Below, piece by piece: positions 45,348 to 53,177 of a DNA stretch of 64,000 bases; position 1 is the first letter of the stretch; each line of letters begins with the position of its first letter. A program made the translations under genes and the position numbers. The notes beneath the pieces were generated by a model. That model saw only the letters and a list, made by a program, of their open reading frames with translations. It had not been told where the DNA came from and did no database searches. Source of the DNA: JBBATK01 sp044224515 (GTDB taxonomy: Bacteria > Bacteroidota > Ignavibacteria > Kapaibacteriales > NICIL-2); NCBI GenBank assembly GCA_044224515.1, contig JBGAKH010000001.1, positions 62,001 to 126,000 on the forward strand. The letters are read 5' to 3'.

Positions 45348-45732
45348 GGTGCAAAATAGAAAGACCTGGGCTGGTAATTCAAGACGATGCCAGGACACTT
45401 ATACACAGGTGAAGTGCGGATGCTCTTTGACCTGCAATGCGGAAATTATCAGGTGCTGGTCTACACGGTCAGCAGTATCAGCGGAGAGTGCCGATTCCAG
45501 AACTCACTCGATACTAGTCTGTTCTTTCTTGTGGCAGGCGGCGCGAAACGCGCCGGATAAAGAAAAGAGACACATGCAGATCTTGAGTTCGGATACTGAG
45601 ATTTCAATCGAGAATGGTACAGAAACGCCATTTGTGTCACATCTCAGGCTTCCAACGTGCACACTTTATAGCCATGCAGAGTGGCTCAGTCGAAAACGCT
45701 AAATTTGTTGCGCTACTACTTCTTCATACACT
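45348..45732. other. 385-bp region between xseA and ispF
   Basis: Divergent gap. It holds a possible 57-codon small ORF (45387-45560, called separately) overlapping a 7-bp GC hairpin at its end (CGGCGCG-AAA-CGCGCCG, 45539-45555). No T tract follows the hairpin. I see no RNA gene. Confidence 0.45.
45387..45560 (+). CDS. Possible small protein, 57 residues
   Basis: An ATG at 45387 opens 57 codons with no stop. The product contains a plausible hydrophobic segment near VLVYTVSSI and a C-terminal FFLVAGGAKRAG. Codon third positions look like those of neighbours, but no ribosome binding site is clear and no homology is recognised. It could be chance. Confidence 0.25.
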   Translation: MPGHLYTGEVRMLFDLQCGNYQVLVYTVSSISGECRFQNSLDTSLFFLVAGGAKRAG

Positions 45733-46227
45733 ATGCCCCTACATCTCGTTGGTTTTGGATACGATGTTCACCGCTTGGCTGAGGGCGAATCCCTTGTCCT
45801 GGGCGGAATCCCAATAGAATCGACTATTGGAACTATTGCGCACTCAGACGGCGATGTTATTCTTCACGCCCTCTGTGATGCAATGTTGGGGGCCGCGGGA
45901 ATGGGAGATATCGGAGAGCATTTTCCCGACACCGACAGTCGTTGGAAAGGAATGTCCAGCACCGTGTTTGTCAAAGAAGTACTAACGATGATCCATACCA
46001 GAAACTACCGTTTGGTAAACGTCGACATTGCCGTTGTGTTGGAAGCACCGAAGCTCAAACCTTACAAAGAAGCCATGCGTAGGAGCATTGCCGAAATGCT
46101 CGGGCTGATTGAAGAGCGAGTCAATATTAAAGCCACGACCTCAGAAAAATTAGGATTCGTTGGTCAGGGTCATGGTATTCAAGCCTATTGTTGCTGCAGT
46201 GTCTATCACATGTCTTCGGAACTCTAG
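45733..46227 (+). CDS. ispF: 2-C-methyl-D-erythritol 2,4-cyclodiphosphate synthase
   Basis: The 164-residue protein catalyses the cyclisation step of the non-mevalonate isoprenoid pathway. The metal-binding residues are present in FGYDVHRL (D11, H13) and AHSDGDVILHALCDA (H45). IKATTSEKLGFVG is the conserved C-terminal segment, followed by an unusual triple Cys (CCC). First gene of a tight operon; the sensor kinase starts eight bases after its stop. Confidence 0.95.
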   Translation: MPLHLVGFGYDVHRLAEGESLVLGGIPIESTIGTIAHSDGDVILHALCDAMLGAAGMGDIGEHFPDTDSRWKGMSSTVFVKEVLTMIHTRNYRLVNVDIAVVLEAPKLKPYKEAMRRSIAEMLGLIEERVNIKATTSEKLGFVGQGHGIQAYCCCSVYHMSSEL

Positions 46228-46235
46228 AAGCACAC

Positions 46236-48311
46236 ATGCACTTTCGCCCGATAGCATATTGCTTCGTGTTCGCTGTCCTGCCACTTGTGGCAGCTCCACA
46301 GTATTGGCCGCAGCGTACCGTGTTGAAAGATCAGCGCAGTTACACTGAGCGACACTTTGCCGCTGAGCTTCAGGGAAAGATGTCGGGCATCGATGTCATA
46401 CGGAGTATACCGGGTAGCCTGTCCTTGAGCTTGACGGTCGATAGCTCAATGTCGTCCTTAGATATTCCGGCGGACTCTGTGATTTGCGCGTTCACCGGGA
46501 GACACTATTGGTTCTTGATTTATCAACGTGGTGACTCCGTGTACTCCGCACGACTTGGTCAAGGGGCTGTTGTTGATCGAGAGATGCGTGTGTGTAACGG
46601 CCACAACCTACAGCTTCTGGATAGAACATCTTCGTCGTTCACCTTGGTGTCGTCAGACTCTTTGTTTCTCTGTCAACTTCCGACAGACGACAGTGCTCTA
46701 CAGGTCCTTCGACTTGCTCGCAATCAGCGTGCTCCGGTCTATGCCCGCCTTAGTGACTCCATCGTCGTGGTCGCCTCGACATTAAACTCGGATATACGCT
46801 CGGTGGAACGATACTCGGACGGGCAGTGGCATAGCATAGGAATCGTGCCCGCACGCGATGGTGCCATCACACATTCGGCATCTGCTGTATACGCCGTGAG
46901 TGTACGGGCGGGACACTACGTTCTACACATACTTTCGCTTCATTCAAATCAACAAATCCCGTTGAGTGTCGACATACCTGACGACTTTTTTGAGTTGACG
47001 GCACTGGGCGTGCAACACGACACCTGTGTCGTGCTGTTTCGCAACGGGGTCGTGCGTTGTACGGCGCAGTCTGTTGTCTCTGCCGACCACCTTCCTTTGC
47101 ACGACATCGAAGCGCCAACAACTGTTGAGTTTGTCGCAAACGATATTGTCGCGCACAGTCGTCACCAAATGTATCGCTTTGGCATCGTGAGTGACTCGTG
47201 GTTTCGGGTTCGGTCAATGTTTGGCTTTTTCCGTCGCTACGGAATACTAGTACTATTGAGTCTCCTCGTTATTTTCCTCTTGGCTCGGATGCTTCGATAT
47301 CGAAGACAACTTCGGGATGTTATAGAACTTGGATCGACAGGGATCTCTTTCGTTGTCGATAAGTCTATGCGTTTGCGGCGCATCAACTCTCGCGCACGGG
47401 AGCTTTTTGAGATGGATACGAGTACTCCTCTGCGTCGTGTTTTAAAGTACTACTGCAACGGCGAGTCGCAGCGCATCGTGGAGAGCTTTGTTGCTAGTGC
47501 TTTGGCGGTTCGTGGGACGCAAATCCAGAAGCTTATGTTTAAGAACGCGAGCGGAGATCAAGAGATTATCTTTACGGCTCAGCCTTTGAGATCCATGAGT
47601 GGAGGCTTTGATGGCTTGGTTGTAAGCGGCGTCGACATCACCGAGGAACTTGAACGAAAACGTCTTGTGAACTGGGCACAGCTGGCACATGACATGCAGA
47701 CCAATCTTTCCATTATCAAGCTTAACTCTGAACAATTGGAAGGATCTGTCGATGTGGCATCTGAAGAAAAGCGTCTTCGGATACGCCATCAGGCGAGCCT
47801 ACTTTTACAAAGGGTTCGCGACATTGTCAGTATTGGACGAGACGAACAATTGCATCTGAGTGAGAATGAGCTCCGTGCAGTGTTTCATGAAGTCGTTCGA
47901 GAGTTTGACGACAGTTCATTTGCCCACGTTCGCTTTCTTACTCCGGAGCGTTTACTGCTTGTCAAACTCGACAAGGCCAAGATGCTGAGAGCGCTTCGTA
48001 ATGTTGTTGAGAATGCGCTGCGAGCAATTGGGCAGGAATCAGGAACGATAGAGTTTCTTGCATTGACAACGAAGACAGAGCTGGTCATCGGCGTGAAAGA
48101 CAGTGGTAAAGGAATGGATGAACAAACCTTGGCTAATTTCTTCAAACCCTATTATTCGAATTACCGACAGTACGGTGGGACGGGCATAGGAACGATGATT
48201 ATGCAACGGGCTATTGCACTTCATGGCGGGAAAATAGAAGTTGAAACAGCGGTCGGGAAAGGCACAACGATTTACTTTAAACTACCCCTTGCACTTTATG
48301 TCCGTGGCTGA
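46236..48311 (+). CDS. Membrane sensor histidine kinase with large periplasmic domain
   Basis: The 691-residue protein has an N-terminal signal or anchor (about 1-20), a beta-rich periplasmic domain (about 25-330) with propeller-like character but no clear family, a transmembrane helix (about 333-352), a PAS-like domain (about 365-470), and a kinase core. The phosphorylatable His is H485 in LAHDMQTNLSI. ATPase boxes are VENALRA (N), VKDSGKGMD (G1) and GGTGIGTMIM (G2). No response regulator is adjacent. It lies between ispF and ruvX with an overlap of 14 bases to ruvX, an odd combination. Confidence 0.85.
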   Translation: MHFRPIAYCFVFAVLPLVAAPQYWPQRTVLKDQRSYTERHFAAELQGKMSGIDVIRSIPGSLSLSLTVDSSMSSLDIPADSVICAFTGRHYWFLIYQRGDSVYSARLGQGAVVDREMRVCNGHNLQLLDRTSSSFTLVSSDSLFLCQLPTDDSALQVLRLARNQRAPVYARLSDSIVVVASTLNSDIRSVERYSDGQWHSIGIVPARDGAITHSASAVYAVSVRAGHYVLHILSLHSNQQIPLSVDIPDDFFELTALGVQHDTCVVLFRNGVVRCTAQSVVSADHLPLHDIEAPTTVEFVANDIVAHSRHQMYRFGIVSDSWFRVRSMFGFFRRYGILVLLSLLVIFLLARMLRYRRQLRDVIELGSTGISFVVDKSMRLRRINSRARELFEMDTSTPLRRVLKYYCNGESQRIVESFVASALAVRGTQIQKLMFKNASGDQEIIFTAQPLRSMSGGFDGLVVSGVDITEELERKRLVNWAQLAHDMQTNLSIIKLNSEQLEGSVDVASEEKRLRIRHQASLLLQRVRDIVSIGRDEQLHLSENELRAVFHEVVREFDDSSFAHVRFLTPERLLLVKLDKAKMLRALRNVVENALRAIGQESGTIEFLALTTKTELVIGVKDSGKGMDEQTLANFFKPYYSNYRQYGGTGIGTMIMQRAIALHGGKIEVETAVGKGTTIYFKLPLALYVRG

Positions 48312-48747
48312 TCTCCGCAAACAACTCAAGAACATACGCATCGCCGCATTTGACTATGGGCTAAAACGCGTGGGATGGGCTGTGTGCGATGAGTATCACA
48401 TTACAACCAATACGAAAGGCGTTTTTCTCCGAAGTGCACCTGACTTCTGGGAGCAAGTTGTACAAGGTCTACAACGCGAACGCGTTGGCTTTGTACTAGT
48501 CGGAGTACCTCTGCGTGAACACACGAAAGCCGGACCGATGGTTGAAAAGACACGAGAATTCGCTCGCCTGCTACAGGAAAAATCGGGCTTAAACGTTCTC
48601 GAAGTAGACGAGTCTTTTAGTTCCAAACGTGCTGTTCAAACGATGGTGCAAATTGGTGTACCGAAAATGAAGCGTAGAGATAAAGAAAGGACCGACGAAA
48701 TCTCGGCTGCTATTGTGTTACGTGATTTTCTTTTGGAGCTTGAGTGA
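48298..48747 (+). CDS. ruvX: Holliday junction resolvase-like protein RuvX/YqgF
   Basis: The 149-residue RNase H-fold protein has AAFDYGLKRVGWAVCD (D19), the middle VLVGVPLRE strand, an EVDESFSSKRA motif and DEISAAIVLRDFL at the C-terminus. YqgF is a putative Holliday junction resolvase and/or 16S rRNA-processing nuclease. The start at 48298 overlaps the kinase 3' end by 14 bases; its own end overlaps the next GTG by 4 bases, so the genes are translationally coupled. Confidence 0.9.
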   Translation: MSVADLRKQLKNIRIAAFDYGLKRVGWAVCDEYHITTNTKGVFLRSAPDFWEQVVQGLQRERVGFVLVGVPLREHTKAGPMVEKTREFARLLQEKSGLNVLEVDESFSSKRAVQTMVQIGVPKMKRRDKERTDEISAAIVLRDFLLELE

Positions 48748-50120
48748 AGAACCGCCTTGCCAAGAACAAGATTTCTCTTGCAAGGACTTTCGTGTGTACG
48801 ATTGCCATTGTAGCTGTGTGTGTCTCTAGTTTCGGAGCACAACCACCCGTACCGCTTGCTCCTCCCGGCTCACACGCGTCATGTTGGCTTCAGAGCTCAC
48901 TCCTTCCGACGGAGCGTGCAACAGAAGCACGTCTCGTTGTTTCTCTGCGCAGTGCCAACGACTTTTTTAGCTTCGTGTCGAATCCGACTGATAAGTCCGC
49001 ATCATCGTTCGAAGCTCCCTACTCTCTCTCTATCGATGTCTATGACAGCAGCGGCGTCATTCGTCATGGACAACTCATCCGTGACACTCTGCGCTGTTGC
49101 GCTTACAGCGAAACCCATAATCGCTCCACTACAGTACTCCGTTACTACTCAATTATCGTTCCGAATACGGCCTACACAGTAAAGCTGGAAATTGAGCAAA
49201 GAGAGGGTGTTCTACAACGAAGTAGTTCTTCGGTCCTCGACCTGCATGCTCAGAAATTGTTTTCTTCATGCTCGTCACCCATCTTTCTCCAAGGAAGCGA
49301 TCACAACGGTTGTCTTCCTTTGTGTGTTTCTGCTCAAGGCTTTGATTTTGGAACAGACAATGTGTCTCTTTACTATAGCTGCAGCTCCGCTGCAGCCTCG
49401 CGTCCGTTGAATTACAGAGTTCGAAGAACAAAGTCTAGTGATGAATGGTATAGCGATGCAAAGAAAGAGATCAACGGAAGTATGAAACGCAAGGATGCGG
49501 TCATGTTGCGTACCCCGATGGATAGTGCTTTTAACGACGCACCATGTTTCGTCGCTCAAACTTTCGGTCCGGATCTCTTCACATTACGCGCGGATCTGGA
49601 GGTAGCTAGTTTAGGTCCCGGCATGTATGAGTTTCAAGCATATTCGCCTGCATCGCTTGATACGTTATCCACAAAATTCCAGATTGGCTGGTCAACGATG
49701 CCTCTCTGTCTCAAGTCGTTGACGACCGCATTGAGCGCAATGAAATATGTGGCTACGGAGGACGAGTTGGAGAGCTTGTCACAAGGATCAGAGCAGGATC
49801 AGAGGCGTCAGTTGATATCTTGGTGGCGTAAAAAAGACCCGAGTCCTTCGACGGTTTATAACGAAGCGATGATAGCGTTCTTCCGTCGAGTCGATGAGTC
49901 CAGAGCTATGTTTATGACGCCTGCGGAGCGCGACGGCATGCGAACGGAACGTGGCCGTGTCTATATTCTGTATGGTCTACCGACGGACGTTGAACAAACG
50001 AGTCCGAAGAATGGCGCAGCCAGGGAAACATGGACGTACTCCAACAAAGTCAAAAAGCGCATCGTTTTCGAACGTGATCAACGAGATATGTATCGAATTG
50101 TGAATGTTGAATCACTCTAA
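48744..50120 (+). CDS. Exported GWxTD-domain protein
   Basis: The 458-residue protein has a signal peptide (about 1-32, ending FGAQ). The long middle is beta-rich with several Cys. The C-terminus (about 360-458) is the GWxTD-type domain: EAMIAFFRRVDESRAMFMT, MRTERGRVYILYGLPTDVEQ and ETWTYSN. GWxTD proteins are common in Ignavibacteria-like Bacteroidota and have unknown function. The start is GTG 48744, overlapping the ruvX stop by 4 bases. It is last in the ispF operon. Confidence 0.88.
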   Translation: MKNRLAKNKISLARTFVCTIAIVAVCVSSFGAQPPVPLAPPGSHASCWLQSSLLPTERATEARLVVSLRSANDFFSFVSNPTDKSASSFEAPYSLSIDVYDSSGVIRHGQLIRDTLRCCAYSETHNRSTTVLRYYSIIVPNTAYTVKLEIEQREGVLQRSSSSVLDLHAQKLFSSCSSPIFLQGSDHNGCLPLCVSAQGFDFGTDNVSLYYSCSSAAASRPLNYRVRRTKSSDEWYSDAKKEINGSMKRKDAVMLRTPMDSAFNDAPCFVAQTFGPDLFTLRADLEVASLGPGMYEFQAYSPASLDTLSTKFQIGWSTMPLCLKSLTTALSAMKYVATEDELESLSQGSEQDQRRQLISWWRKKDPSPSTVYNEAMIAFFRRVDESRAMFMTPAERDGMRTERGRVYILYGLPTDVEQTSPKNGAARETWTYSNKVKKRIVFERDQRDMYRIVNVESL

Positions 50121-50177
50121 TCAGCTTTACTAACCAGCTTCTACGGAGATCCACTTAGAAGAGTTGTTTTCTTCGTG

Positions 50178-51305
50178 CTACTCCGTCCCTTGTACTCTAC
50201 GCATAAAACTTGCCCTGGCTGCAACCAAACACCCGAGAGTTGCCAGTACCAACACTAGGTAAGACAAAACGTCTGAACTGTGTACGACATGATCATTCTG
50301 AAGATAGCGCATACCTTGTACAAACATGGACGTAAAAGGGATGAGTGTCAAGACACTGTCAGTTGCACCAAATTCCGATGCTTTGCTTCCCAATAGAAAC
50401 GTTAGTGGCACGATCAAGCTCATTGTTATGAGCATACTCGCCGCCTGCGCTGTACTCTCCTTCTCGACAACCGCACCGATCCACAAATACAGGGCTGAGA
50501 AAAAGACAAAGCATAGATAGGCGTGAATAGACACGACCAAACCCGGCGATGAAAAGTCAATTGCGAAGCCGTGTTGGGCAACTTGACTTACAACCAGGTA
50601 CCAAGCCGCGGTATGAAAGAGCCCAAACACCAAGACACTCCCATACTTTGCAAAGAGTAACGTGCTTGGAGATGTGGAACTAACCACGACATCGATGACT
50701 TTCGAAGAACGTTCTTCGAAAAATGAGCGTACGAGAAGCTGAGCGGATCCGCTGACTAAGCTCAGCGACAAGAGCTGAAGACTCAAAGCCCCCAGAAGCA
50801 ACGACATGCGCGCAGATTGTTGTTTGTCGTCAACACTATACTCGCGTCGAATGGCAAGCATTGGTTTGGTACTATCGTGTCTTAGAACTTGTGTAATCAA
50901 TGCATAGAGATACTCTTGCACCGATAGTCCCCTATCATTTCTCCCGATGATACGAAGTTGTGGACTATTACCCTCCAAGTCCGCGATCGCCATGAGAGAG
51001 AGATTCTTGACATCGTCGTGATCGCTGAGTGGAATCACGGTCAAACGTAAAGAAGTGGTATCGCGTAACCATGTCTCACGCGCTAGTGTATTCAATGAGT
51101 CAAGAAACGAATGTGAACACCCTCCGAGCGCTACACAGGCAGAGCGCGACTCAACCGAAGACTGCTGAACGAATGACGAAAGGGGCAAAAAGGTGGTGAT
51201 GATGCTGAGAAGTGGCGAAAGGACGAGCATCGCGATAAGTAGTGGTGACCGTACGCGTTGGCGTAGTTCAAAGGCGGTGATCACTCCTACTTGACGAAGA
51301 TTCAT
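50178..51305 (-). CDS. ABC-2 type transporter permease
   Basis: The 375-residue protein has an N-terminal helix (about 17-40), a periplasmic region (about 50-160), and five further transmembrane segments (about 165-375), the NatB/ABC-2 permease layout. No ATP-binding partner is adjacent, so it may pair with a distant subunit. The start codon overlaps the upstream gene stop (ATGA), so it is co-translated with the 128-residue membrane protein. Substrate unknown. Confidence 0.85.
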   Translation of the reverse strand: MNLRQVGVITAFELRQRVRSPLLIAMLVLSPLLSIITTFLPLSSFVQQSSVESRSACVALGGCSHSFLDSLNTLARETWLRDTTSLRLTVIPLSDHDDVKNLSLMAIADLEGNSPQLRIIGRNDRGLSVQEYLYALITQVLRHDSTKPMLAIRREYSVDDKQQSARMSLLLGALSLQLLSLSLVSGSAQLLVRSFFEERSSKVIDVVVSSTSPSTLLFAKYGSVLVFGLFHTAAWYLVVSQVAQHGFAIDFSSPGLVVSIHAYLCFVFFSALYLWIGAVVEKESTAQAASMLITMSLIVPLTFLLGSKASEFGATDSVLTLIPFTSMFVQGMRYLQNDHVVHSSDVLSYLVLVLATLGCLVAARASFMRRVQGTE

Positions 51306-51688
51306 GACCGCGGCTCCCAATCCAAGCCCTCACATGGCACATATTCGTTGCTCACATGTTCGTCGTAGCGAAAGCAACTTTGTCCTGTGGGGTTGAAGTG
51401 CTTGCATTGTCCACACAAGGTCTCCAGCTGAACATGCTCAAGGTGTTCATTGAAGATTGTATACTGGCGGTATGCCGGGTACGCTACGTATCCCCACAAG
51501 AGGATAAGCGTAATAAGATAGGTCGTTTCATCACCCTTCCAGTACCATAGCCCGAAGCCGACAACAATTGTCAGCAAAGCGCGTAACAGTGCCCCACTCA
51601 CAATGTTTCCGGTTGTGAATCGAGGTTGCCCGTCTGCGTCATACAGTCCGTCGCGAAGGCTAATCTGATCGAAAAGAGAGTCTAACAT
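51302..51688 (-). CDS. Small membrane protein with four-cysteine C-terminus
   Basis: The 128-residue protein has two transmembrane helices (about 29-52 and 58-76). The soluble tail (about 90-128) has CGQC, then SCFRYDE and PCEGLDW, four Cys that could bind a metal. I do not recognise a family. It is directly upstream of the ABC-2 permease with a 4-base overlap. Start 51688 chosen over 51700. Confidence 0.65.
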   Translation of the reverse strand: MLDSLFDQISLRDGLYDADGQPRFTTGNIVSGALLRALLTIVVGFGLWYWKGDETTYLITLILLWGYVAYPAYRQYTIFNEHLEHVQLETLCGQCKHFNPTGQSCFRYDEHVSNEYVPCEGLDWEPRS

Positions 51689-51735
51689 AGAGAAGTGCAA
51701 TATAGGGTCTAAGGAGTTGGCAAGGGCTCATGTGC

Positions 51736-51772
51736 GATGTCATACGCTGCAATAATGGTTATGTATGACATC
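51736..51772. promoter_or_regulatory. Inverted repeat, possible operator
   Basis: GATGTCATAC (51736-51745) and GTATGACATC (51763-51772) are perfect inverted arms of 10 bases separated by 17. It lies 48 bases upstream of the start of the small membrane protein gene on the minus strand and 275 bases upstream of murQ. It could be a protein-binding site or a hairpin. Confidence 0.45.
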
Positions 51773-51882
51773 AACACAGCCCTGAGCGCAGCTTTGATGC
51801 AAGACGTACCTGCCGAGCTAATCGTGCCCTAACGCCGGACAAAGTGATATTTTGCAATGAGTCCGGTTCTCTATTCTGTGTA

Positions 51883-51890
51883 TAGTTTTG
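51883..51890 (+). promoter_or_regulatory. TAGTTTTG, -7-like promoter element
   Basis: Matches TAnnTTTG, followed by TACGG as at 5855. It lies 157 bases upstream of the murQ ATG (118 from the TTG alternative), so it would leave a long leader. Confidence 0.3.
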
Positions 51891-52047
51891 TACGGTTGCA
51901 GTCAAAACATTGTTCTGTGTGTGATACGCGTTTGTTACTCCGGCAACTCATTAAGATGAAAGCGCTCGAAGAGCCACAACAGGTGCCCCCCCCTTTTCGT
52001 GCTACTCGTTGAGGACTCCTGCAGATTTGAATATATCGTCAGCCTCC

Positions 52048-52983
52048 ATGACCTCATTGTTTAACGAAATATCATCTCTACTGACAGAGCAGAACAATAG
52101 TCGAACCTGCGATATCGACAGGGCATCCCTGCGCGACATGTTGCTAATGATCAACGATGAAGACGCTCTGGTTGCCCCGGCTGTTCGTGCTGAGATTCCA
52201 CAAATCGAGATTGCAGTTGATCGTATTGCAGTAGCATTCAGAGCCGGAGGTAGATTGTTCTACATAGGTGCCGGAACGAGTGGTCGGCTCGGTGTTGTAG
52301 ACGCGTCCGAATGTCCGCCAACCTTCGGTGTGGAGCGCGAATTGGTTCAAGGAATCATCGCAGGCGGCAACGAGGCCATGTTTCAGGCTCAGGAAGGTGC
52401 CGAAGACTCCTTTGAGCGAGGAGCCGGCTGCATCGATGAGTATGCCATCGGGCCTGACGACATTGTTTGTGGTATAGCTGCTTCAGGGCGAACCCCTTTT
52501 GTACGCGGTGCACTGGACGAAGCGATGAGACGAGGCATCTTTAGCATCTTGGTCACGACCAATTCACGAGACAATTTACGTCAACTTGGAGTCAATGCTA
52601 ACTGTATTATAGCCCCACAAGTTGGTCCCGAAGTAATCGCGGGTTCCACTCGAATGAAATCCGGTACAGCACAGAAATTGGTGTTGAATATGTTGAGCTC
52701 CGGCGCTATGATTCGTATCGGAAAGACCTACGGCAACATTATGGTTGATCTTAAACTGAGCAACGCCAAGCTTCATGAACGAGCCAAAAAAATCCTCATG
52801 ACGATCGCCGATGTAAGCTATGACGCTGCTTCGGATGCTTTGATACGAGCTGATGGACAGGTCAAAACCGCATTGGTCATGTTGATTCTTGGCGTTGATG
52901 CCGCAAGCGCCGTTGAACGGTTGAACCGAGCTCAAGGTGTTGTACGCCACGCGATCTCGCTGCACAATGAGCGCGGTGACTGA
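52048..52983 (+). CDS. murQ: N-acetylmuramic acid 6-phosphate etherase
   Basis: The 311-residue SIS-domain protein cleaves the lactyl ether of MurNAc-6-phosphate in peptidoglycan recycling. The signature segments are IGAGTSGRLGVVDASECPP (with catalytic E88), IAASGRTPFVRGAL and GSTRMKSGTAQKLVLNML. The start at 52048 matches the family length; an in-frame TTG at 52009 with GAGG context could extend it by 13 residues. No PTS transporter for MurNAc and no anmK are adjacent, so import is not explained here. Confidence 0.94.
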   Translation: MTSLFNEISSLLTEQNNSRTCDIDRASLRDMLLMINDEDALVAPAVRAEIPQIEIAVDRIAVAFRAGGRLFYIGAGTSGRLGVVDASECPPTFGVERELVQGIIAGGNEAMFQAQEGAEDSFERGAGCIDEYAIGPDDIVCGIAASGRTPFVRGALDEAMRRGIFSILVTTNSRDNLRQLGVNANCIIAPQVGPEVIAGSTRMKSGTAQKLVLNMLSSGAMIRIGKTYGNIMVDLKLSNAKLHERAKKILMTIADVSYDAASDALIRADGQVKTALVMLILGVDAASAVERLNRAQGVVRHAISLHNERGD

Positions 52984-53177
52984 CGACTGAGATTCGATAA
53001 TCGCCTCAATAGAGGGCTAGTAAGAACGAGCTTTATTGGTGTCAAGGTCTTCGGTGAAAAGAGGTAACAAAGCCACACACTAAAACTTGGTGTTGTTCGT
53101 GTCTTGACCACCATAGATCCTGCTTCCTCTTCATACGTACAGCGTACCTGACCCAATCCGACACTTTCATTTCAATC

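Larger units (their letters stand above)
51689..52047. other. 359-bp intergenic region upstream of murQ
   Basis: Contains a 10-bp inverted repeat (51736-51745 and 51763-51772), a CCGGAC/GTCCGG stem (51832-51866), a TAGTTTTG promoter-like octamer (51883-51890) and a run of eight C (51986-51993). No gene is evident. Confidence 0.5.

Noticed and set aside
45346..45702. 118-codon ORF and a possible SRP RNA in the xseA-ispF gap
   Set aside because: The ORF has no recognisable features. The GGTCAGCAGTATCAGCGGAG stretch lacks the GGTCCGGAAGGAAGCAGCC-like loop of SRP RNA.
51986..51993. Run of eight C upstream of murQ as a phase-variable tract
   Set aside because: It is outside the coding frame for the chosen start and only eight bases long; no sign of variability can be seen from one sequence.
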